Below are positions 19,688-29,423 of a stretch of DNA of 64,000 nucleotides, piece after piece. The notes beneath the pieces were generated by a model that saw nothing but the letters and a program-made list of their open reading frames with translations, was not told the origin of the DNA and ran no database searches. The stretch's first letter is position 1, and each line of letters starts with the position of its first letter. Position numbers and translations under genes: made by a program. This DNA is from Thalassomonas actiniarum (GTDB taxonomy: Bacteria > Pseudomonadota > Gammaproteobacteria > Enterobacterales > Alteromonadaceae): NCBI RefSeq assembly GCF_000948975.2, contig NZ_CP059735.1, positions 2,294,001 to 2,358,000 on the forward strand, in the 5' to 3' direction.

Positions 19688-21163
19688 ATGCGCTTAGTTT
19701 CCTTATTTTTACTTATCTATTTCGCTGGCCTGTTTTCATTAAAGGCAAAAGAGAACATCAGCCCGTCAATACATGATCAACTTGATCAACAGCTGATTAA
19801 AAACAGCCAGCGTTACGGCATCGCCGGGCAATCGGTGTTACTGCTTAAGAACAATCAAGTCATCTATCAGGGACAACAAGGGTTTGCAAACCTGGAATTA
19901 GCCGTGCCTGTGGCTGAACATCATATCTTCTCCGCCTACTCGGTGACTAAGCTCTTTACCAGCGTGCTGATGATGCAATTGGTTGAAGAGGGCAGTGTTG
20001 ATGTGAAAAAATCGATACGGTATTACCTGCCTTTTCTTCCTGTGCACTGGCAGCAAGTCACGGTTGAACATGCCTTAAATCATACCTCGGGCATTCCCCG
20101 CTATTTTGACGCCGTCATGGAGAAAGGCCGGTTTTTGGCCAGCAAAAAAGCCGTGTTCTTATCATTAGCCGATGCTGAAGATCATTTTGAAATCGGCACG
20201 ATGAATAAATATAACAATACCAACTTTCTCATTCTCTCGGCAATTTTAGAGGCGAAAACGGGAAAGTCTTATCAGGAGCTGGTGGCTAGCAAGATAGTGC
20301 AGCCGTTAAAACTGAAAAATACCGGACATGCCAGTGCGCTTGCCGTTATTGGCAATATGGTGACTAACTATCAGGGCATGGCAGGGCAGATACGCAAAAA
20401 CAAAGAGGTTGACTGGTCCCAGTACAGTTATGCCCACTCGGGCCTTTATTCAACGCCCCGGGAGCTGGCGACTTTTATGACCGCGCTGGTCTCACAAAAA
20501 TTTGTCTCCCGAGAAAGCCTGAAAAAAATGTGGCAACCGATGACCTTGCTCAATGGCCAAAGCGGATATTATGCTTTTGGTTTTGAATATGCTCTCCGGG
20601 ATGGCTATCAGCAAGTTGGTCACGATGGCGGCAACCGGGTTAAACTTCGCCATTACTTTAAAGAAGAGCCCGGGGCTGGTGACAGTTATACCTTGGTATA
20701 TATGACCAATGGTAGTGCCTATAGTGTCTGGACCGATATTTTAGCCGATAGCCTGATGTCGATTATCGAGCCGAAAATATTTAAACAGGCTGAGCTTACC
20801 GAGTACTTTATGACAGAGGTTTTAAAAGGAGAAGAGGGTAATCTGCCAGCTTTATTTAAGCGTATAACCCGGGTATTTGCAGGGGATAGCCCTGCCATCG
20901 AAAACTTTGTCGTCAACCGGGCTTATGCCGTCAGGTATGGCGCCGGGGCAAAAGCGTCAATACCGGCATTTGAAATGTTGACGGAAAAATTTCCTGACTC
21001 TGCCCATAGCTGGCGCAGGCTGGGGGATTTATGGCAGACGCTGGGAAATAAAGACAAAGCACTTGAACATTATCGGCATGCTTTGGCGATCGATCCCGGC
21101 TTGGTCAAGGCGAAAAAACAAATTGCCGTACTGACTCAGTCCGGGGAAAGCAAAAGCCGGTGA
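19688..21163 (+). CDS. Serine hydrolase (beta-lactamase/class C family) with C-terminal TPR
   Basis: A 491-residue exported protein (signal peptide up to about FSLKA). The class C-type catalytic motifs are visible: Ser85-x-x-Lys88 in YSVTK, YNN (Tyr-x-Asn) near residue 179 and HDG in VGHDGGN. The last 60 residues form a TPR-like pair of helices (SWRRLGDLWQTLGNKDKALE). Family members include peptidases, esterases and penicillin-recognising enzymes, so beta-lactamase activity should not be assumed. Monocistronic; 182 nt after the metallo-hydrolase gene. Confidence 0.85.
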   Translation: MRLVSLFLLIYFAGLFSLKAKENISPSIHDQLDQQLIKNSQRYGIAGQSVLLLKNNQVIYQGQQGFANLELAVPVAEHHIFSAYSVTKLFTSVLMMQLVEEGSVDVKKSIRYYLPFLPVHWQQVTVEHALNHTSGIPRYFDAVMEKGRFLASKKAVFLSLADAEDHFEIGTMNKYNNTNFLILSAILEAKTGKSYQELVASKIVQPLKLKNTGHASALAVIGNMVTNYQGMAGQIRKNKEVDWSQYSYAHSGLYSTPRELATFMTALVSQKFVSRESLKKMWQPMTLLNGQSGYYAFGFEYALRDGYQQVGHDGGNRVKLRHYFKEEPGAGDSYTLVYMTNGSAYSVWTDILADSLMSIIEPKIFKQAELTEYFMTEVLKGEEGNLPALFKRITRVFAGDSPAIENFVVNRAYAVRYGAGAKASIPAFEMLTEKFPDSAHSWRRLGDLWQTLGNKDKALEHYRHALAIDPGLVKAKKQIAVLTQSGESKSR

Positions 21164-21237
21164 TGCCAAAAGCAGGTATTCTATTGCTAAGCGGTTTAAT
21201 GCTTTCATCCGATAAAATGCTCAAAAAGATCCGGTGA

Positions 21238-22473
21238 TTAAAAAAAGTAACGCACGGCAAACTGTAGCTGGCGCTCTATCAGGTTTTCGTTGTGCCCCTT
21301 ACCGGCTCTTGAGGGCCTGTGACTATCAAGCCAGTTAAACTCTGTTTGCAGGAATACCTGCTTATGCAGGCGGTAACTGTAGTTAAGGGTAAAAGCCTTG
21401 CCATGCTCGTTATTGTCATCAAAGGTAAAGCTGTCTTTATCGGAAACAGAAAAGGTTTCTAATCGGGTGCTGAGCCTGTGACGGTTAATTTTTTTCGACA
21501 GCATAACAAAACCGCTGTCATAGTCATTGTTGACCAAATCTGCGCTGCCTGAGGTGGTCTGCATCAGGGTATTTCCCCTTAAATATTGGCTGATAAATTC
21601 GACTCCCTGTGCCAGCTGCCATTTTATGCCTAAATGGCTGAGCCTGGTGCGCCAGGCCCATTGGACGTTTTTTACCACCTTGGGATCTGCCTGGTTATCA
21701 TAATATCCCAGCAATATCCGGCCGTGCTTATGCCAGGTCCATTGGCTGCTGATTTGAAAGCCGATGCGGTGGTCTAGCTCTAAAAACATATCGGAATTTT
21801 CCGGCACAAAACCGATATGGGAATTCGGCAGCGCCTGGGTTTCGTATGGTAGGGTTTGCCGGCTGCTCATGGTCCAGCCATGCCAGGCGAGCACGGCCCC
21901 TGCGGGGTCATTTCCCTGAAAAGCTGTCACCGTGAGTTCAAAATCATGCTCACTCCCAGAATAACGGCCTAACCGTGTTAGGGTGAAATCTACCCCCTGA
22001 TGCCGCAATTCTTCGCCGAGCCAGGCATTAAGGGTGGAGTAACTCAGGGTATATGGAGATGCCCAGCCGCTGAGTTTATTGGTCATAGAAACCTTTGGGT
22101 ACATAAGGCCGCCGCGCAGGGTAAAGCGGTAGCCAGTGTCCGAGGGCAGTTGTTTATATTGGAAGTAAGATTCGGTAAATCCCAGGTTGTTTTTTACGCT
22201 GTTAGCAAAGCCGTTGGCGATCAAATGCAGGCTGAACTTATCTTGCCAGTGTAATTGATAATTGATAGCGGCTTGTGACAGGGAAAAGCGATTGCCGTCG
22301 GGAAACTGAAATTTGCCGTAATCTCCGGTCAGGTAGCTGTCAATACCGTCGGTGACTGTATATCTAAGCTCCAGTAAGCCATGTATTTCTTGCTCTATCG
22401 CAAGTGCGGGCTTGGCAAACAGTAAGCAGAGGGTGATAAAACAGTTGAGGTGAGTTTTTCGGCTAGAAGTCAT
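21238..22473 (-). CDS. Predicted outer-membrane beta-barrel protein
   Basis: A 411-residue protein with a Sec signal (cleaved after KPALA). The mature chain has alternating strands with many aromatic residues and ends in RYFF, a C-terminal aromatic typical of outer-membrane barrels recognised by BAM. I do not recognise a named family; it resembles porin-like or TonB-independent barrels of Alteromonadales. Convergent with the serine hydrolase gene. Its cargo is unknown. Confidence 0.75.
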   Translation of the reverse strand: MTSSRKTHLNCFITLCLLFAKPALAIEQEIHGLLELRYTVTDGIDSYLTGDYGKFQFPDGNRFSLSQAAINYQLHWQDKFSLHLIANGFANSVKNNLGFTESYFQYKQLPSDTGYRFTLRGGLMYPKVSMTNKLSGWASPYTLSYSTLNAWLGEELRHQGVDFTLTRLGRYSGSEHDFELTVTAFQGNDPAGAVLAWHGWTMSSRQTLPYETQALPNSHIGFVPENSDMFLELDHRIGFQISSQWTWHKHGRILLGYYDNQADPKVVKNVQWAWRTRLSHLGIKWQLAQGVEFISQYLRGNTLMQTTSGSADLVNNDYDSGFVMLSKKINRHRLSTRLETFSVSDKDSFTFDDNNEHGKAFTLNYSYRLHKQVFLQTEFNWLDSHRPSRAGKGHNENLIERQLQFAVRYFF

Positions 22474-22623
22474 GTCCTTTTGACCTGATTAGCTGGCAGA
22501 CAATTACTTTAGGTATAGCGCAAAAAATTTTTTTTAGAAACAGCAAAAAGAGCCTGCCCCGAAACTTAGCGTCAGGGCATTAATGATGAGCAGGATGATA
22601 ATTTTTAATGGTTAAGGTAAAGG

Positions 22624-23169
22624 CTAGCTTTCGGTGAGCCTGTGATATAACTCCAGGTATTCGGCCTGCACTTTAGTACCGAATAACGGGTCATCTTCCT
22701 GGTTCGGCAATTGCGGCAATATTTTTTGCCAGTCATCTTCTGTTAGGCTGTGTTCTATTTGCGGAAAGATCACGGTATCTTCTTTGTGCAGGTGCTGCTG
22801 ATGTATCTGAATAAACTCTTCCAGTTCAATGGCAAAACGGCTGGTAGAGGTGATAGCATCCAATAATATTCCCTGCAGAGAAGTTTTCAGTTGAGTGGTA
22901 ATTTGCTCTAATTTGTGATGTTCTTCGATGATTTTGGCAAAATCTTTATGGGGGTCGAGTTGATTATCTACCATGTAGTGGTAAATGATGTCTTCTTTGG
23001 GATGATGATAGCGGCCGGCATAACTTTCAATATAATCGACGGCGTCGCTGAGCAGGTTAAAGTCCAGCGGGGTATTTTGTTTTAAGCGCGTCAGCTTTCC
23101 CTCGAGCAGGGCTAATAGCTGTTTATGACCCTTGTGCTCTCGTTGTAAGCTCTTCATCAGCTCGTTCAT
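22624..23169 (-). CDS. Hemerythrin-like domain protein
   Basis: A 181-residue protein starting at the ATG at 23169 (MNELMKSLQREHKGH), with GAAGTGA upstream; the frame extends another 30 codons. The His/Glu pattern of a hemerythrin four-helix bundle is visible: REHKGH, RYHHPKED, EEHHKLE and HQQHLHKEDTVIFP. Such proteins bind O2 or NO at a di-iron site and are often linked to oxygen or nitrosative stress sensing. Cytoplasmic. No partner domain is fused. The family assignment is firm, the role is not. Confidence 0.88.
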   Translation of the reverse strand: MNELMKSLQREHKGHKQLLALLEGKLTRLKQNTPLDFNLLSDAVDYIESYAGRYHHPKEDIIYHYMVDNQLDPHKDFAKIIEEHHKLEQITTQLKTSLQGILLDAITSTSRFAIELEEFIQIHQQHLHKEDTVIFPQIEHSLTEDDWQKILPQLPNQEDDPLFGTKVQAEYLELYHRLTES

Positions 23170-23681
23170 TGTCACTTCAGTCAATTTGTTTATCCTAAAA
23201 GTCGCCATCCATAAGCTATAACATAGTCTTAATTTTTTTAACGTTCCACTGTGATTCACAAAAGTTTGTTTTTAAACAATAACTGTAGAGAAAATTGAAA
23301 CTTTTTAGTTTTTCATCGGGAGATTATACTGGCTGATGGAGTCAGGAATGGACTTATTGGTAAAAGCAGGAAGTCGTCTTAACAGGGTTGTGGCATGAGT
23401 TGTTTTCTTTATCTGGTTGGTATTGAGTGGCAGTTCTCCTATTTTTTATGAAGTTGCTTTATGGTTGGTTATTTGGCTTTTTATTTGAATTGGTTTTGAT
23501 TAAAGTTTGCTTTAGTTGTGATTTAGATGGATTTAGCAGTTAAAAAACGGAATTTAACGTTAACCTTGCCTTAATTAAGGGCTATAATTTTTGGGTTAAT
23601 CGGGCTTGTAAGATAAAGTTTTTAATAATCAAGCCGTTAATATAAAACCATTATAAATATATATAAACTAGGGAAAACATA
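23170..23681. other. Long AT-rich intergenic region
   Basis: 512 nt between divergent genes. It is T-rich and poor in G+C relative to its flanks. I see no open frame with a ribosome site, no tRNA and no clear structured RNA. It must contain both promoters. Confidence 0.4.
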
Positions 23682-24257
23682 ATGAGTGTTGAAGAAAAAC
23701 AAGCCAACATTAAAGTTAATAAAGATGAAGTGGTTGTTACCGTACCTGCGCCGGTAAGAAATGGCTATGACGCTACTATTTCCACTGCTGTCTGCTACTT
23801 CAAGGTAAAGCCGAGTAAAACTAAGCCTTGGATCACCAAGATTTTAAAAGATGATGAGTATGTTGATACTCCCGGCGGGTTTCGGGTTGAATTTCTGTCC
23901 CATCAAAATATAACTACTGACCCTATTGAATTACAACTACAGGCGCTGCAACGTATAATCCTGATTGCTGAAATGGATGAAGATGATGCAGAAAACCAGG
24001 GAGACTGGCGCTTTCATGGTAAAGGAGTGATTTATTGCCATGAAAATGATCATAATGATTTTCGTGTTGAAACTGTGGTTACAGAAAATGGTAACCAATT
24101 GATTATGACCATCGACCATGTCAAAGACGAAGCCTTTGATAATGATATTGCTTTCCGTTATTTGGCTACTTGTTATGAAATTGGTGTTGGACAGTTACCT
24201 GCGCCGGTATATTACTCTCAGGATCCGACAGTGAGTGTTGGTCGTCCTATGGGGTAA
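23682..24257 (+). CDS. Acidic hypothetical protein
   Basis: A 191-residue acidic protein (pattern EMDEDDAENQ) without signal peptide or membrane segment. Beta-rich, with motifs DPIELQLQALQRI and a Pro-rich C-terminus (LPAPVYYSQDP). I recognise no family. An AGGGAAAA ribosome site precedes the ATG. It is convergent with the kinase-FHA pair and separated from it by 49 nt, so a functional link is possible but not shown. Confidence 0.7.
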   Translation: MSVEEKQANIKVNKDEVVVTVPAPVRNGYDATISTAVCYFKVKPSKTKPWITKILKDDEYVDTPGGFRVEFLSHQNITTDPIELQLQALQRIILIAEMDEDDAENQGDWRFHGKGVIYCHENDHNDFRVETVVTENGNQLIMTIDHVKDEAFDNDIAFRYLATCYEIGVGQLPAPVYYSQDPTVSVGRPMG

Positions 24258-24306
24258 ATTTTCTGTGTAATAGCTTAAGCCTTATGTTTTAGCTTCTTTA
24301 CTTACA

Positions 24307-27300
24307 TTAAGGCTGGCATCTTTGTGGATTGCCAGCCTTAGCCAATAATTGGTTAAATTGTTTGCTATTACATAAAGTATCGAACCAAGGTAAATTAAAC
24401 CAGCTAGCGCCAACATCCCCTGCTAAGGCTTCTTCCACTTGACTGATTGCTGATAACCTTTCTCCTGCCCGAGCATATACCAAGGCGGCAACAAAAGCGA
24501 CATTTCCGCTATCAGGTGCTATTTTTTTTGCGCTATTAAGCGCTTTAATTGCGGCACCATTATTTCCAAGGTGAACATAAGCTTGAGCTCGGTTTATATG
24601 AGCGACAAGGTCATCTTCATTTAGATGTAAGTCTATGACTTGTTGGTAATTTAATTGTGCCAGCTTGGTTTGTCCTAATATCATCTCGGCATCGGCGAGA
24701 TTTAAAATTTTTGTAGGATGATTGGGACTTTTTTCTACTGCTAATGTTGCTGTAACCAGCGCGTCCTGGTAACGACCGGCGAGAGAATAGGCTATGCCTA
24801 AATTATCTAAATCATTGCTTTGCGGCTTAACTTTCACCACTTGTTCATAGGTTGTTATGGCTAAATCCAGTTTGCCTTCATGTAGGTAGATAGCCGCTAA
24901 TAATTGTTTAGCTGTATACACTGTTGGACTGATAGCCAATAATTGTTTCAATGTTTGCTTAGCGTTATTAAAATCTCCTGACCAGTAATAACTCAGAGCC
25001 AGATTATAGAATAATTTAGTGCTTGGGCGTAGCGCAAGAGCTGTTTTATAGTGTTTTATTGCGAGAGCTAATTCATTATTGGTAAGGGTTAATACCGCTT
25101 TTAATTCTGTTAATGTTGAACTGTCAACTCCACGTTGTATTGCAATATTAAGTTGTTCTTTAGCGTTGTCTATTTGATTTAATGCCAGTGAGAGGTAAAA
25201 AATATCAATTGATTGAAACACACTGTATTTGTATTCAGGCGGCGCGCTTTGTAAAAGCTGTTCGAGTTGCTGCGGATAGCTTGGATCTTTGGTTTCGCTA
25301 AATAGATTTAGTGCCGCTTCACGAAATAAACTATAACCGGCATATAAATAAGGAGAACGGCTCAGTACAGCTTTTAGCCGGTTTAGGTCTTCATCATTCT
25401 TTTCACCATTAATTATAACCTTTGCATATAGCTCAATGTATTCAAGATAATCTTGTTCGTTAACTTGAGAAAAATTGATATAGGTTTCGGCATAATTAGG
25501 ATATAGAGAGCTAATATTAGCGTGGCTGGTATTGAATATTTCGTTAAAACCGTCAACCTGTGTGGGCCAGTTTTTTTGCGCGAATACTGTCCATTTTTTG
25601 TTGCCGTTTTTGCTCGCTTGTTCGCTAGTCTCTTCCATTGAAGATAAACGCGATAATGTGACATTACAACGGATATTGTTACAGCTCAGCTCGGTGGTGA
25701 TAATATCTGTAGCACCGGCAGCGTTACCTATGCTGTTGATATAACTGTCACTTTCTTTGCTGATGGCAGAAATCTCAGTTCGAGAAATTAACCTTAAGTG
25801 TTTAGTATTAATTATGCTTTGACGGATGGCATCATCTATGGTGGCCATCACTAAATCTCTTGGTATATCAGCTATTTTACTATCTGCACTCAGGGTTGGC
25901 GGTAAAACTGCAATATGCCGAACTTTAGGTGCAGCCGGCGTAATAATATCCTGATAAAACAGACTTGTGAGCGTTACTAGAAAAATTATGCATGCAGCAG
26001 CGATGACAACTAACCTGTTTGGTTTCTTTTCTTGTTGCTCATCTTCTTTATTTGCAGCTGCTTCTTGTTCCTTGGTCTTTTTTGGCTGCAATACAGTGCC
26101 GTCTTCTCCGACAGGCAAGGTCTGCTCGGCCAGTATCTCCTGTTGAGTTAGGGCAACAATGATCTGCTGTAGTCGCTCTGCAACTTTATGGCTGCTTGTC
26201 GGCCTGTTCTGCGGCTGATGGGCCAATAGCTGGTTTAATAAATGGGCTAAAGGCAGCGGCAACTGGGGAATAATGTCTTTGGCATCGCCGGGTTTATCAT
26301 CAAGGATTGCCTGGGCAATCTGCTGGGCCGAGTCAGTACCGTAACTTGTAGCAAAAGGATGGCGACCGGCAATCAAATTAAAGGCAATGATGCCTAAAGA
26401 GAACAGGTCGGTGCGAAAGTCTATTGTTTGTTCGCTTGCATTTGCTGATAACTGCTCCGGCGACATTGAAGTCCAGCTGCCATAAGCACTGTTGTTGCCA
26501 GAAGTATTGCTGCCTGATGATGTTTCTTGTTCGTTTAGCTGCTCGCTGCCATTGTTATTGGCCTGGGCAATACCAAAATCGATAATTTTAACCCGTGCAG
26601 ACATTTGATCCGCCATCTGCCCGTGGGGATGATAGCTTTGATTACCGTTGCCGGGTTTATTGTCGATGTCGATTAAAATATTCGACGCTTTCAAGTCGCA
26701 ATGCACTATGCCGTTATCATGGGCGGCGGCCAGCCCCAAAGCAATTTGTCTGATGATCTGTAGCTTTTGGATTAAGGTGGTGACATGCTGATGCTGAAAT
26801 TGCTGCAAGGTCTTACCGCCGAGATATTCCATCACCAGGGCTATTTGTTGCTGCTCATTATTTATCGGTTTGGCTGTTTCACCCCTTTGCTTATTGGAGA
26901 CGATAACATCATAAATTTGTACGATATTAGGGTGATTTAACTTGGCCAGCAACCTGGCTTCAGCCAATGCCTGCTGAAAATGGTTTTCTTTGTCGTTGCT
27001 TACTTCTGCAACAGTTTCATCCGAGGAGTCATCAAGAGATAAGTTCTGTCCGAGCGGGGTTAATACTTTTATGGCAACGGTGCGCTGTAACCGGGTATCT
27101 AATGCCAGATAAACCTGGCCCATACCACCCTGGCCAATTTTCTGCTGAACCTGGTAATCCCCAGAATTTGTGATGATGCTGGGTTCTTGTCCTGGTGCTG
27201 AATGAGATGCTTGCTGCATTTCCCTTTCAGAATTTTCATTAGACTCTTCATTAGACAAGAGTGCACTTCCTTGCTTTGGCTCCTCCTTGTTTGTAGTTAA

Positions 27301-27333
27301 CTTATCACTGGATAAGGGATTAGCTTTCGACAA
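24307..27333 (-). CDS. Transmembrane Ser/Thr protein kinase with C-terminal TPR region
   Basis: A 1008-residue Hanks-type kinase. Residues 60-390 form the kinase: Gly loop IGQGGMGQVYLA, Lys89 in VAIKVL, catalytic Asp213 in HCDLKASNIL, Mg-binding Asp252 in DFGIAQ and MSPEQ. The catalytic loop has HCD, not HRD, so it is a non-RD kinase that may not need activation-loop phosphorylation. A charged linker and one membrane helix (about 445-462) lead to a periplasmic part with several TPR units in the last 350 residues. The start overlaps the end of the FHA gene by 14 nt, implying coupled translation. Probably signals to the FHA protein. Confidence 0.92.
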   Translation of the reverse strand: MSKANPLSSDKLTTNKEEPKQGSALLSNEESNENSEREMQQASHSAPGQEPSIITNSGDYQVQQKIGQGGMGQVYLALDTRLQRTVAIKVLTPLGQNLSLDDSSDETVAEVSNDKENHFQQALAEARLLAKLNHPNIVQIYDVIVSNKQRGETAKPINNEQQQIALVMEYLGGKTLQQFQHQHVTTLIQKLQIIRQIALGLAAAHDNGIVHCDLKASNILIDIDNKPGNGNQSYHPHGQMADQMSARVKIIDFGIAQANNNGSEQLNEQETSSGSNTSGNNSAYGSWTSMSPEQLSANASEQTIDFRTDLFSLGIIAFNLIAGRHPFATSYGTDSAQQIAQAILDDKPGDAKDIIPQLPLPLAHLLNQLLAHQPQNRPTSSHKVAERLQQIIVALTQQEILAEQTLPVGEDGTVLQPKKTKEQEAAANKEDEQQEKKPNRLVVIAAACIIFLVTLTSLFYQDIITPAAPKVRHIAVLPPTLSADSKIADIPRDLVMATIDDAIRQSIINTKHLRLISRTEISAISKESDSYINSIGNAAGATDIITTELSCNNIRCNVTLSRLSSMEETSEQASKNGNKKWTVFAQKNWPTQVDGFNEIFNTSHANISSLYPNYAETYINFSQVNEQDYLEYIELYAKVIINGEKNDEDLNRLKAVLSRSPYLYAGYSLFREAALNLFSETKDPSYPQQLEQLLQSAPPEYKYSVFQSIDIFYLSLALNQIDNAKEQLNIAIQRGVDSSTLTELKAVLTLTNNELALAIKHYKTALALRPSTKLFYNLALSYYWSGDFNNAKQTLKQLLAISPTVYTAKQLLAAIYLHEGKLDLAITTYEQVVKVKPQSNDLDNLGIAYSLAGRYQDALVTATLAVEKSPNHPTKILNLADAEMILGQTKLAQLNYQQVIDLHLNEDDLVAHINRAQAYVHLGNNGAAIKALNSAKKIAPDSGNVAFVAALVYARAGERLSAISQVEEALAGDVGASWFNLPWFDTLCNSKQFNQLLAKAGNPQRCQP
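24309..24339. other. Perfect hairpin over the kinase stop codon
   Basis: AAGGCTGGCA and TGCCAGCCTT form a perfect 10-bp stem with an 11-nt loop that includes the last codons and TAA of the kinase gene. No T-run follows, so it is a weak candidate terminator or mRNA 3'-end stabiliser. Confidence 0.45.
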
Positions 27334-28498
27334 AATTCGCTACCATATTGTTGTTATTTTCGTCCCGCAGGGCCGGGGCTTGAGGATCAGCTAGTTTTTT
27401 TTTTACCGTTTGTTCCGCCATATCATGGCTTAACGTTGCTTCTAAATGCTGACCTTTATAAATCGTAAATACCGAGCCGCCAAAACGAATTTTCCCCGAC
27501 TGGCGCTGGATCAAGTCCTCAGCATCACTGATATTGGTTAAGGCGTCAACAAATTGTTTACGTGCCCTGTGTATTTGAATGTTCAGATGACTGATACTTA
27601 AACCGATATCTTTGGCTAATTGCTCGGGATAAACCCAGCCCTGCAATGCCGGCTCCAGGCCTTTTTGGGCATCGGCCACCCGGTACCGGGCAAGGTTCAG
27701 GGTTAAATAATGATGACTGCGTACCTGAAAATCTGTAGTTTTTCCCTGATGATGCATTTTCACTTGGGTTTCTTCTTCATCCAGGGTCAGGTTAAAGGTA
27801 AAACTGAGCTGGTTAATTTTTTCTTCGCTGTTGCTGAGCAATTCCGTTGAGGTTTCCAGGTGGCTCAGGTGCAGGCGCCATTCTTGTCCTGCAAATGAAA
27901 TAATATCGTGCTCATTCACTACATGCGGGCGCTGGGGATTATGTATTGACTGTCCCCGGGAAAGTTTTTCCCTGTCGGTTAACGCATTTTCTTCGTCTGC
28001 TTTGGCTTCATTGCTTTCCTGGTTGAGGTATTCCACACTCCACAGGCCGCTAAAGCGGTTCAGGTAGAGGACAATTTCAGGGTTTTGCTCGGAAGGCAGT
28101 AAATGGTAATGAGACAGGCTAAAAGCGGGTAACTGCCGTGAATTGGCTTTCAACAACTCGGGATCATTTTCCAGGTTCAGGGGAATAAGTAAATCACATG
28201 GGGCAGACAAGTCTTTGACGGTAAAGCGAATATCTTTTAGTCCGGCAAAGTAGATATCATCACTAAGTTTCAACTGCGCTTTGGTATTCTCAGGCAACCT
28301 GCGGTTATTTAACCAGGTACCGTTGCTGCTTAAATCACGTATGAACCAGGCGTCATTTTCCCATTCAATAATGGCATGAATTTTTGATACCGCGGCATTG
28401 GAAACCAGGGTATTTACTGAATAGGCCAGGCGGCCAAAACTGTGGTGGCCGTATAAATAACAAAGTGACTGTGTATTGTGATTTAAGATGAAAGCCAT
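27320..28498 (-). CDS. FHA-domain protein with C-terminal winged-helix-like region
   Basis: A 392-residue cytoplasmic protein. Residues 15-95 are an FHA phosphothreonine-binding domain: FGR, SKIHAIIEW and LSSNGTWLNNR carry the conserved Gly-Arg, Ser-x-x-His and Asn-Gly residues. The C-terminal 130 residues (LTLNLARYRV, YPEQLAKDIGLS, LNIQIHRARKQF, IRFGGSVFTI) have the helix-turn-helix-wing look of a DNA-binding output domain. No membrane segment. First gene of the pair with the kinase, overlapping it by 14 nt. Inference: a phospho-dependent transcription regulator read by or targeted by the kinase. Confidence 0.85.
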   Translation of the reverse strand: MAFILNHNTQSLCYLYGHHSFGRLAYSVNTLVSNAAVSKIHAIIEWENDAWFIRDLSSNGTWLNNRRLPENTKAQLKLSDDIYFAGLKDIRFTVKDLSAPCDLLIPLNLENDPELLKANSRQLPAFSLSHYHLLPSEQNPEIVLYLNRFSGLWSVEYLNQESNEAKADEENALTDREKLSRGQSIHNPQRPHVVNEHDIISFAGQEWRLHLSHLETSTELLSNSEEKINQLSFTFNLTLDEEETQVKMHHQGKTTDFQVRSHHYLTLNLARYRVADAQKGLEPALQGWVYPEQLAKDIGLSISHLNIQIHRARKQFVDALTNISDAEDLIQRQSGKIRFGGSVFTIYKGQHLEATLSHDMAEQTVKKKLADPQAPALRDENNNNMVANFVES

Positions 28499-28742
28499 TT
28501 TGCCTTCCCTGATTAATTTATTGCAAAAACTGAGCTTTTAAAGATAGAGGATATACTTTATTGCAATTGAGGTCTAGAGACAGGAGAGCGAATTGTGTCT
28601 TCCTGATAACATTTATTTATCTTTGGATTAAAATATATACTTTTTATGTCATTCCGGCCTTAAAGCGGACCCCATTGAGGTAAATCAGGTCCGGTTACAT
28701 CAGGTTGTTACTTATTTTAAGAGGTTACTTTTAAAGGATATT
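28499..28742. other. Intergenic region upstream of the FHA-kinase pair
   Basis: 244 nt with no gene. A small inverted repeat CGGACC (28666-28671) / GGTCCG (28688-28693) lies close to the ubiT gene end. Nothing else stands out. Confidence 0.35.
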
Positions 28743-29423
28743 TTAAGAGTTCTTAGCCGCTAAGTCACTTTTTGTTTGTTGTAGCAGTTCGGCGGAAGCC
28801 GCCACCAGGTTATGCACCTCGCCGGGGAGGTGGTCAAGATCTATGGCATCTATCAGGTTCTTTAGTTCAAGTCCTAATTCGGTATCGCCTTCAATTTTTA
28901 GCCGGCGCTGAAAAAACAGGGTATCGGGATCTTGTTTACGTCCGGCAATCAGCAATAAATCATCGCCACTGCCGCTGAAACTGACGTCTTCTTTTTGTTG
29001 TAACGGGAATGAAGAAGGGATCCCGGCTGTTGAGAAGGTTTTGGCCGGGGCCATGATAAGTTGATCCTGATCGTAACTTAACCACCAGTTGATATTGAGA
29101 TCGGTAATGCTGATCCGCAGCCATTTATCTTGCAAAAATTCAAAATCCCCGTCTTCAAGGGCTTCTTTAAATACTGAGGTTAATACCGGCAGTAGCAGTT
29201 TTTGCTGCGCGCCAAAGGGCAACAAGGCAAAGGCCGGGGTAATCACCTTAGGTATGGCCTTGATAGCACCTGATCTGATATTAAGAGGTAAATGGTTTGC
29301 TTTAGCAATCAGGCGGGGCGCAACTTTGAGTAGTTGTTGCGGCAGCTTTTTGCCTAAACCTGAGGTTAGCAGGGAAGAAAACTCTCCTGCCTTACCTGTG
29401 ATAGCCGATGGAATGGGTAACAT
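28743..29423 (-). CDS. ubiT: UbiT, SCP2-domain factor for O2-independent ubiquinone synthesis
   Basis: A 226-residue protein of the YhbT/UbiT family. An N-terminal part rich in Leu and Pro is followed by an SCP2 sterol-carrier-like domain (about 95-190: WLRISITDLNINWWLSYD, FSGSGDDLLLIAGRKQDPDTLFFQRRL). UbiT works with UbiU and UbiV in the anaerobic ubiquinone pathway, probably binding lipid intermediates. It is divergent from ubiU-ubiV with a 355-nt control region between, the arrangement found for yhbT/yhbUV in E. coli. Confidence 0.93.
   Translation of the reverse strand: MLPIPSAITGKAGEFSSLLTSGLGKKLPQQLLKVAPRLIAKANHLPLNIRSGAIKAIPKVITPAFALLPFGAQQKLLLPVLTSVFKEALEDGDFEFLQDKWLRISITDLNINWWLSYDQDQLIMAPAKTFSTAGIPSSFPLQQKEDVSFSGSGDDLLLIAGRKQDPDTLFFQRRLKIEGDTELGLELKNLIDAIDLDHLPGEVHNLVAASAELLQQTKSDLAAKNS

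Noticed and set aside
19688-21163. Beta-lactamase resistance gene
   Set aside because: Only the general class C-type fold motifs are present, with a TPR extension; many such serine hydrolases are peptidases or esterases.
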